A stretch of DNA of 64,000 nt, taken from assembly GCF_000224065.1 (NCBI RefSeq), contig NZ_AFWT01000011.1, forward strand, positions 1 through 64,000, in the 5' to 3' direction. Of this stretch, positions 54,774 through 61,290 are shown one piece after another. Every line of letters starts with the position of its first letter. Position 1 is the first letter of the stretch. The translations under genes were made by a program, and so were the position numbers. This DNA comes from Thiorhodococcus drewsii AZ1. Lineage in GTDB: Bacteria; Pseudomonadota; Gammaproteobacteria; Chromatiales; Chromatiaceae. Under the pieces are notes generated by a model. The model saw only the letters and a program-made list of their open reading frames with translations. It was not told the origin of the DNA and did not search any database.

Positions 54774-55784
54774 TCAGCTTGTCGGCTGTTTGAGCCCGAG
54801 TAGATGATGGAAGTTGGCCAGACGCTCGGGTGCGATGGAGCCGGACTCCACGGCCTCGCGAATGGCGCAGTCCGGTTCATGGGCGTGATCGCAGTCGGTG
54901 AAGCGGCACTGGCCGATATGTGGCTTGAATTCGCGGAATCCCTGATGCAGCCCATCGCGGTCGATAGCCCCGAGTCGGAAGCTGCGCACTCCGGGCGAGT
55001 CGATCAGCGATCCGTCTCCCGACAGCCGATAGCAGGTCGCCGCCGAGGTGGTGTGACGGCCGAGTCCGGTCGCCTTGGAGAGCCGTCCGATCTGGATCTC
55101 CCGATCCGGTAGCAACGCCTTGACCAACGAGGATTTTCCAACCCCCGACTGACCGACCAGGATGCTGGTCTCGCGCGCCAAACGGGCGATCAGTTGGCTG
55201 AGCGATTCGGGCTCGCGCAGGCTGACCCAATGGGTCTCGTAACCGATGGCGTCATAGTGCGAAAACTGTCTCTTGAAGTCCGCCTGAGCGTCTGCGTCCA
55301 GCAGGTCCATCTTGTTGCCGACGATCATCGCCTCGACCCCCATCAACTCGGCTGCGACCAGATATTGGTCGACCAGATAGCCGCTGGGCGCGGGTTCGGG
55401 TGCGATCAGGACCACCAGTTGGGTGAGGTTCGCCGCCAGCGGTTTGTCCCGTCCGTTGAAATCCGGTCGGCTGAGCAGGGTCGTGCGCGGCTGGATGGCG
55501 GTGACCACGCCCTGACCGTCGCCCGTCATCTGCCAAACCACGCGGTCGCCGCACACCGGGTGTCCGATGTTTTGGCGCGAGAGACAGTGGATGATCTGCC
55601 CTCGGTCGTCCTCTACGGCGAGGTTGGCGCCGTGCCGGACCACGACCCGGCCTTCTTGGGGTTCGGACTCGGCGTCTGATTCGGCCAGCACCGCGTCCGT
55701 TCGGGCCGCGAGCCGTTCGCGACGCCGTTCCTGGATGGTGCGGATGCGCTCGATCTGTCGTTCGGAAAGCCGACGCTTTGGCAT
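54774..55784 (-). CDS. rsgA: Ribosome small-subunit-dependent GTPase A
   Basis: A 336-residue circularly permuted GTPase for late 30S ribosome assembly. N-terminal OB fold (VVVRHGANLAVEDDRGQIIH), then GTPase motifs in permuted order: NKMD (G4), GQSGVGKSSL (G1), GRHTTSA (switch) and IDSPGVRSF (G3). The zinc knuckle is C-x5-C-x-H-x5-C (CRFTDCDHAHEPDC). The cytochrome c gene ends four bases upstream, so they share a transcript; orn is divergent, a common rsgA-orn neighbourhood. Confidence 0.95.
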   Translation of the reverse strand: MPKRRLSERQIERIRTIQERRRERLAARTDAVLAESDAESEPQEGRVVVRHGANLAVEDDRGQIIHCLSRQNIGHPVCGDRVVWQMTGDGQGVVTAIQPRTTLLSRPDFNGRDKPLAANLTQLVVLIAPEPAPSGYLVDQYLVAAELMGVEAMIVGNKMDLLDADAQADFKRQFSHYDAIGYETHWVSLREPESLSQLIARLARETSILVGQSGVGKSSLVKALLPDREIQIGRLSKATGLGRHTTSAATCYRLSGDGSLIDSPGVRSFRLGAIDRDGLHQGFREFKPHIGQCRFTDCDHAHEPDCAIREAVESGSIAPERLANFHHLLGLKQPTS

Positions 55785-55788
55785 CGGG

Positions 55789-56073
55789 TCAGTTCGCGAA
55801 ATGGTAGAAGTGCTGATTCAGATAGCTGGCGATCTGGTCGACGTCCTCGTCGAACCATTGCAGTCCCAGGCCGAGCTCGCAGCGCTGAACCTGGCTCTTG
55901 AGACCCTCGAACGAGGTTATCTTGTGGTTCGTTCGGGTGTAGACCTCGCTGCCGTGACAGCCGAGACAGTGGTTCTTGTAGAGGGTTTCGGCCGATTCTT
56001 CGGCGCTCGCGTTGACGGCGCAGACGAGCAGTCCGGTGCAGGCAAGAATGCGGAGGTGATGGCGTTGGGTCAT
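55789..56073 (-). CDS. Small periplasmic c-type cytochrome
   Basis: A 94-residue monoheme cytochrome with signal peptide (cleavage near NASAEE) and heme site CLGCH (36-40). After the heme motif there is no methionine at all, so the sixth ligand must be another residue: H50, H88, H91 or C65 (VQRCELGLGLQWF). A closing YLNQHFYHF helix resembles the C-terminal helix of class I cytochromes. The gene runs into rsgA with four bases between. Redox partner unknown. Confidence 0.85.
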   Translation of the reverse strand: MTQRHHLRILACTGLLVCAVNASAEESAETLYKNHCLGCHGSEVYTRTNHKITSFEGLKSQVQRCELGLGLQWFDEDVDQIASYLNQHFYHFAN

Positions 56074-56252
56074 TTGTTTGGGCTCCTGGTGAGGGTGATT
56101 CGCGCTCTGCGTTCCGAGGTCTATTGTAGAGGCTGTTGCAACGCGTCACAGCCTTCGGCATGTGACAGGCGTGTGCAATGAGGGTGGGGCGAGTGAGATA
56201 GACTCCTCTATCCCACACCGATCAACTGAGCCGCGACAAGAGTAATTGGAGC

Positions 56253-56801
56253 ATGAGCGAGAGCGACAACAACCTCATCTGGATCGATCTGGAGATGACC
56301 GGACTGGATCCATCCAGCGACCGCATCCTTGAGATCGCCACCATCGTTACCGACAGCAATCTCCAGATCCTGGACGAAGGCCCGGTGTTCGCGATTCACC
56401 AGGACGAGGCCATCCTGTCTGGAATGGACGACTGGAACTGCGAGCATCACGGCGCCTCCGGCCTGCTGGACCGGGTGCGTGCCAGTCATGTGACCGAGGG
56501 TCAGGCCGAGGCGGCGACGCTCGCCTTTCTCGCCCATTATGTTCCGGCCGGGGCGTCCCCGCTGTGTGGCAACAGTATTTGTCAGGACCGGCGTTTTCTT
56601 GCTGGCTGGATGCCCAAGCTCGAGGCCTACTGCCATTACCGCAACCTGGATGTGAGTTCGCTCAAAATCCTGGCGCAACGTTGGGCGCCCGAGGTGGCTC
56701 GCAGCTTCAAGAAGACCGGGCGCCACCTCGCGCTCGACGATATTCGCGAATCGATCGAAGAACTCCGTCACTATCGGACGCATTTCATCCGTTCCTTCTG
56801 A
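56253..56801 (+). CDS. orn: Oligoribonuclease
   Basis: A 182-residue DEDDh exonuclease that degrades 2-5-mers of RNA and pGpG, the c-di-GMP breakdown product. [13 protein letters not shown] gives D12 and E14. [11 protein letters not shown] supplies the third Asp, and the C-terminal region [16 protein letters not shown] the His and last Asp. Length is normal. It is divergent from the cytochrome c/rsgA pair. Confidence 0.97.
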   Translation: MSESDNNLIWIDLEMTGLDPSSDRILEIATIVTDSNLQILDEGPVFAIHQDEAILSGMDDWNCEHHGASGLLDRVRASHVTEGQAEAATLAFLAHYVPAGASPLCGNSICQDRRFLAGWMPKLEAYCHYRNLDVSSLKILAQRWAPEVARSFKKTGRHLALDDIRESIEELRHYRTHFIRSF

Positions 56802-57102
56802 GCCCGAGGATGAGCGAAAAGCCGACTGCGTCATTTCCCTACAATCCAGTCGGGCTTGCGGATCGTCCACGCGCTCTTTAACATTGCCGGCCTTTTCCTC
56901 GGCCAACTGACCAATCCAGTCGGTCCGATGCGCTTGCAACGCAGGTATCCGCCTCGTCCCGGATGCCGGCATGTCTGGGGATCGCCTGACGACAGGACTC
57001 TCCGCTGGGTGTGCATCACCCGACTCTCTTTTGGGCGCTCGTGGACTGAGCGTCCGATCCATTCACCAACTGACAGCCGTGGATTGGCTGAGGGAGGTTG
57101 CC
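56802..57102. other. Intergenic region between orn and the KamA-type gene
   Basis: About 300 bases. AATCCAGTCGG occurs twice (near 56843 and 56912). A weak promoter-like pair TTGCGG-17-TAACAT spans 56856-56884. An in-frame extension of the next gene back to 56971 is rejected in favour of the start with AGGGAGG. No RNA recognised. Confidence 0.35.
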
Positions 57103-58485
57103 ATGTTGACCACTCATAACGTCGCCGATGCCGCCAGGCACAGCGACGGCATCCTGAGGCCGCGACGGTTTCAGGTCTTTACCGACCGCCAGTTCGATCA
57201 GATCGATCAGCTGAAGAGACTGGATTCGGAACAACGTTTCGCCATGCGGGTGGTGGCGAGCGTTATGCCCTTCCGCGTCAACCAATATGTGCTCGACGAA
57301 CTGATCGACTGGGACCGGGTTCCCGATGATCCGCTCTTTCAATTGACCTTTCCTCAGCGCGGAATGTTGTCCGAGTCCGATTTCGACCGCATGGCCGATC
57401 TGCATCGGCGGGATGCGGACAAGGCCGAGATCCAGGCGCTAGCCAACGAGATCCGAGAGCGGCTCAATCCGCATCCGGCCGGCCAGCTGGACCTCAACAC
57501 GCCCATGGAGGAAGGGCGTCCGCTGGAGGGGCTCCAGCACAAATACCGCGAAACCGTGCTTTTCTTTCCCACCCAGGGGCAGACCTGTCACGCCTATTGC
57601 AGCTTCTGCTTCCGCTGGGCGCAGTTCGTCGGCGACAAGGCGCTCAAGATCGCCAGCAACGAGGTCGGCATGCTGCATCGCTATCTGCGTCAGCATCGCC
57701 AGGTCACGGACCTGTTGGTGACCGGTGGCGATCCCATGGTGATGAAGGCCCGCCACCTGTCGTCCTATCTGACTCCCTTGTTGAGCGCCGATCTGGAGCA
57801 CGTTCAAAGCGTACGTATCGGTACCAAGTCGCTGACTTTTTGGCCCCATCGATTCGTCACCGACGAGGATGCGGACGAGATGCTCGGGCTGTTCGAGCGG
57901 CTCATCGCGGGCGGCAAGCACGTGGCCATCATGGCGCACTACAATCATCCGCGGGAGCTCTCGACTCGAGTCGCGCGCGAGGCGATTCGTCGATTGCGCG
58001 ATGTGGGTGTCGAGATCCGCAGCCAGGGGCCGTTGCTGCGTCATATCAACGACGATTCCCGCGCCTGGTCCGATCTCTGGTCGACCCAGGTCAAGCTCGG
58101 GATCATCCCCTATTACATGTTCGTCGAGCGCGATACCGGTGCCCAGCACTACTTCGCGGTGCCGCTGGGACGGGCCTGGGACATCTATCGCCAGGCCATG
58201 CAGCGCGTATCCGGGCTCGGCCGCACGGCACGCGGTCCCTCGATGTCTGCGGGTCCAGGCAAGGTGGAGATCCAGGGCGTCGCGGAGATTCGGGGTGAGA
58301 AGGTCTTCGTCCTGCGCTTCATTCAGGCACGCGATGCTGACTGGGTACAGCGGCCCTTCTTCGCCAAGTACGACCCGGAGGCGACCTGGCTCGATCAGCT
58401 CAAGCCGGCCTTCGGAGAGGACCGTTTCTTCTACGAGGACGAGTATCTCGCGATGTGCAAGGGGCAGGTGAGACCCATCCAATAA
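57103..58485 (+). CDS. KamA-family radical SAM protein (lysine 2,3-aminomutase-like)
   Basis: A 460-residue protein. Radical SAM cluster motif CHAYCSFCFRW (C-x3-C-x2-C), TGGDPMVM in the SAM-binding region, and AHYNHPRELS. A C-terminal AGPGKVEIQG resembles the PGGGGK segment whose lysine holds PLP in lysine 2,3-aminomutase, so PLP binding is possible. Start 57103 has AGGGAGG five bases upstream. It is longer than EpmB and unlike EF-P-linked copies; efp is not nearby. Substrate unknown. A hairpin follows the stop. Confidence 0.82.
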   Translation: MLTTHNVADAARHSDGILRPRRFQVFTDRQFDQIDQLKRLDSEQRFAMRVVASVMPFRVNQYVLDELIDWDRVPDDPLFQLTFPQRGMLSESDFDRMADLHRRDADKAEIQALANEIRERLNPHPAGQLDLNTPMEEGRPLEGLQHKYRETVLFFPTQGQTCHAYCSFCFRWAQFVGDKALKIASNEVGMLHRYLRQHRQVTDLLVTGGDPMVMKARHLSSYLTPLLSADLEHVQSVRIGTKSLTFWPHRFVTDEDADEMLGLFERLIAGGKHVAIMAHYNHPRELSTRVAREAIRRLRDVGVEIRSQGPLLRHINDDSRAWSDLWSTQVKLGIIPYYMFVERDTGAQHYFAVPLGRAWDIYRQAMQRVSGLGRTARGPSMSAGPGKVEIQGVAEIRGEKVFVLRFIQARDADWVQRPFFAKYDPEATWLDQLKPAFGEDRFFYEDEYLAMCKGQVRPIQ

Positions 58486-58529
58486 GTGCAGCGTCCCATT
58501 CGGGTCGCATCCTGACAGGCTCAGTCGTT

Positions 58530-58553
58530 CGACGCCCCGTGTGAGGGGCGTCG
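58530..58553 (+). terminator. Hairpin after the KamA-type gene
   Basis: CGACGCCCC (58530-58538) pairs perfectly over nine bases with GGGGCGTCG (58545-58553) across GTGTGA. There is no T-run. Confidence 0.45.
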
Positions 58554-58605
58554 GCGCGTCCTGTGGGTTAGAGTCCATGTCATTCCGCTACCTGGAGATC
58601 GTCGA

Positions 58606-59391
58606 TTGGAAACCTTTACCGTTTCGTCGTGGAGCGAGTTGCAAGAGGTGCTGTTCGCCGATTCCTGGGTGCCCGAGATCGGACGTTTCCGCTCGCGCTA
58701 CGCCTTTCGAGGGCTCTCGGATGTCGACTATGCACTGGAGACGACCTTGATGCGTCTGGGCGGGGGCTACGCTCAACTCGAACGCCATCTGCTGCGCAAC
58801 TTTCGCAAGTATGCCCATCGGCGGGTGGTCGAGCGCGATTCGGTCTGGCATTGGCTCTCGGTTGCCCAGCACTATGGTCTGCCGACCCGGCTGCTCGACT
58901 GGACCTATTCGCCCTTTGTCGCCTTGCACTTTGCGACGGCCCACATCGACAAGATCGATCGCGATGCCGTCATCTGGGCGGTCAACTATCTCGAAACGCA
59001 CCGTATGGCACCGGAACGGCTGCATTCGCGACTGGAGATGGAGGGCGCAAACGTCTTTACTGTGGAGATGCTGTCGGAGACGGTCAAATCGCTTCAGGAG
59101 CTGGACCAGCTGTCCGAACAGCCCTTTACGCTCTTCTTCGAGCCGCCCTCGATCGACGACCGCATCGTCAACCAGTTCGCCTTCTTCTCGGTCAGCTCGG
59201 ATCCCATGTTGGCCATGGATCGCTGGCTCCTGGACTATCCGGAGATCTGTCGACGGATCGTCATCCCCGCTGAACTGAAGTGGGAGATTCGCGACAAACT
59301 GGATCAGTCGAATGTGACCGAGCGGGTGTTTTTCCCGGGGTTGGAAGGGTTGACCGCCTGGTTGAAACGTCACTACAGCCCGCGCTGCTAA
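58606..59391 (+). CDS. FRG domain protein
   Basis: A 261-residue soluble protein. The FRG core is YAFRGLSDVDYALETTLMRL, and a following helix-strand block WLSVAQHYGLPTRLLDWTYS plus PFVALHFAT is typical of the family. FRG proteins are found alone, in prophages and in some defence loci, with no settled biochemical role. Start is TTG with GGAG ten bases upstream; no in-frame ATG exists nearby. It stands between the KamA-type gene and the convergent pap gene, with no toxin-antitoxin or phage neighbours. Confidence 0.75.
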   Translation: METFTVSSWSELQEVLFADSWVPEIGRFRSRYAFRGLSDVDYALETTLMRLGGGYAQLERHLLRNFRKYAHRRVVERDSVWHWLSVAQHYGLPTRLLDWTYSPFVALHFATAHIDKIDRDAVIWAVNYLETHRMAPERLHSRLEMEGANVFTVEMLSETVKSLQELDQLSEQPFTLFFEPPSIDDRIVNQFAFFSVSSDPMLAMDRWLLDYPEICRRIVIPAELKWEIRDKLDQSNVTERVFFPGLEGLTAWLKRHYSPRC

Positions 59392-59451
59392 CGCACAGGG
59401 CGGGCCGCCGACTCGAAAGCCGAGCGATCCGCATAGTCTGTGTGGCGCGGC

Positions 59452-61002
59452 CTATTTTTCGTCTTGGATGCGCTTCTCGCCGCACGGCAGATAGCCGGCG
59501 GTTGGGGAGGGGGCATTCTTGAGCGCCTCGGTGAGGGTGTCGCAGATGGTGCTCAGGACCTTGACTCGTGCATAGGGCTTGTCATTGCCCTCGACCAGGG
59601 TCCAGGGTGCGTGCTTGGTGCTGGTTCGCACGACCATCTCGTTGACCGCCTCCTTGTACTGGGGCCATTTCTCGCGGTTGCGCCAATCCTCCTCGGTGAT
59701 CTTGTAGCGCTTGTAGGGCACGTCCTCGCGGTCCTTGAAGCGCTTGAGCTGTTCGTCCTGGCTGATGTGGAGCCAGAACTTGAGTAGGACGACGCCGCTG
59801 TCGACGAGCTGTTCTTCGAATCGGTTGATTTCGGAGTAGGAGCGACGCCACTCGGCGTCGGCGGCGAAGCCCTCGACCCGTTCGACCAGGACGCGCCCGT
59901 ACCAGGAGCGGTCGTAGATGGTCATGTGTCCGGCGCGCGGGATGTGACGCCAGAAGCGCCAGAGATAATGATGGGCCTTTTCCTCGTCGGTAGGGGCCGC
60001 GACCGGAATGGAGCGGAATAGCCGGGCATCGACGGAGCTGGTGATGCGCCGGATGGCGCCGCCCTTGCCACCCGCATCCATCCCCTCGAAGACCAGCACG
60101 ATGGAGCGCTTCTGGTTGTAAGCGGTCCAGGCGAGTTCGTTGATCTCGGCCTGCAGCTTCTTGAGGCGGCTTTTGTATTCGTCGCGCTTGATGCTGCGCG
60201 ATAGATCGAGCTGGTCGAGCAGCGTGATCTGGGCGCTGGAGCTCTCCGGGAGTTCGGGGCCGCCGAGCTGTCCGTTCGGCTCTTCCGTCGTGGATTCGGC
60301 GAGCCGCGAGCGGATGGCGTGGAGCAAGGTCTTGCCGACCGTGAGATCGCGATAGCGCCGGTCGCCGGCCTCAATCAGGTACCAGGGCGAGATACCTCGG
60401 TCGGTGTGCAGGATGATCCGCTCGGCGACCTGTTCGAAGGCGGCATAGTGCTCGGAGAATTTGCTCTTGTCTGGCACCATCTTCCAGCGGCTCTTGTCGT
60501 CGCGCGACAGCTCCTTGAGCCGGGACTTCTGGTCGGATTCGGACATGTGGAACCAGAACTTGACGATGAGTGCACCGTCCTGGGTCAGCATGCGCTCGAA
60601 GTCGACGATGCGGTTGAGTTCGCCGTCGAGCTCTGCCTCGCTGCAATATCCCTTAAAGCGATGCTCGATGGGTGTCTGATACCAGCCGCCGAAGAGGATG
60701 GCGATTTCGCCGCGCTGCGGCATGGAACGCCAGAAGCGCCAGTAGCGCGGGCGTTCGCGTTCCTCGTCGGATTCGTCCCAGAAGGCGAAACTCTGAACCC
60801 CCCGGGTGTCCAGCCATTCGTTCAGGCGGTTGACGACCTCGCCCTTGCCGGCGGCCTCGATCCCCGAGACCAGCACGATGACCGGAATGTTCGAGGCTCT
60901 CAGATCACGCTGCACGGCCAGGAGCTGTGTTCGGAGCTCCTCCTGCTGTTCCTTGTAGTCCTGCTTGCTGACCGTGCGACCGACCTTCGTTGCTTCGAAC
61001 AT
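59452..61002 (-). CDS. pap: Polyphosphate:AMP phosphotransferase (two-domain PPK2)
   Basis: A 516-residue protein with two PPK2 modules. Walker A motifs are SGIEAAGKGEVVNRLNEW (first) and EGMDAGGKGGAIRRI (second). Lid and Walker B-like segments include YWRFWRSMPQRGEIAILFGG and LWRFWRHIPRAGHMTIYDRS. The doubled form is the class II polyphosphate:AMP phosphotransferase, making ADP from AMP and polyphosphate. Convergent with the FRG gene, 60 bases between stops, and divergent from the molybdoenzyme gene. Confidence 0.93.
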   Translation of the reverse strand: MFEATKVGRTVSKQDYKEQQEELRTQLLAVQRDLRASNIPVIVLVSGIEAAGKGEVVNRLNEWLDTRGVQSFAFWDESDEERERPRYWRFWRSMPQRGEIAILFGGWYQTPIEHRFKGYCSEAELDGELNRIVDFERMLTQDGALIVKFWFHMSESDQKSRLKELSRDDKSRWKMVPDKSKFSEHYAAFEQVAERIILHTDRGISPWYLIEAGDRRYRDLTVGKTLLHAIRSRLAESTTEEPNGQLGGPELPESSSAQITLLDQLDLSRSIKRDEYKSRLKKLQAEINELAWTAYNQKRSIVLVFEGMDAGGKGGAIRRITSSVDARLFRSIPVAAPTDEEKAHHYLWRFWRHIPRAGHMTIYDRSWYGRVLVERVEGFAADAEWRRSYSEINRFEEQLVDSGVVLLKFWLHISQDEQLKRFKDREDVPYKRYKITEEDWRNREKWPQYKEAVNEMVVRTSTKHAPWTLVEGNDKPYARVKVLSTICDTLTEALKNAPSPTAGYLPCGEKRIQDEK

Positions 61003-61130
61003 GCCTCGTTTCCTCGTGGGACTGATTCAGGCGGGTGAGTGTAGGTCAAGTTGGGGACGTCGCGGCAAATCGAGAATAGGCGCCCGAACCGCTCGTCGAC
61101 CGTCTGATCAGGGGCTGCGATGGGGTTCGC

Positions 61131-61144
61131 TTGATTTATATCAA
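61131..61144 (+). promoter_or_regulatory. FNR/ANR box
   Basis: TTGATTTATATCAA is a perfect match to the FNR/ANR consensus TTGAT-N4-ATCAA. A -10-like TTTAAT lies at 61185-61190, which would put the box near -60, the class I activator position. The molybdoenzyme gene starts 147 bases downstream; pap is divergent on the other side. Confidence 0.7.
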
Positions 61145-61290
61145 GATTTCAGAATCTTCTTATGGAGCGGCTTCCAGACATTACTTTAATGTTCCGGCCC
61201 GCTCTCTCGCTCGTTGATGTACCGCAAGCATGCCACTCAGATCCCGCGCCCATGACCTGGGATCACAACGACCACCTTGGAGGACTTCCC

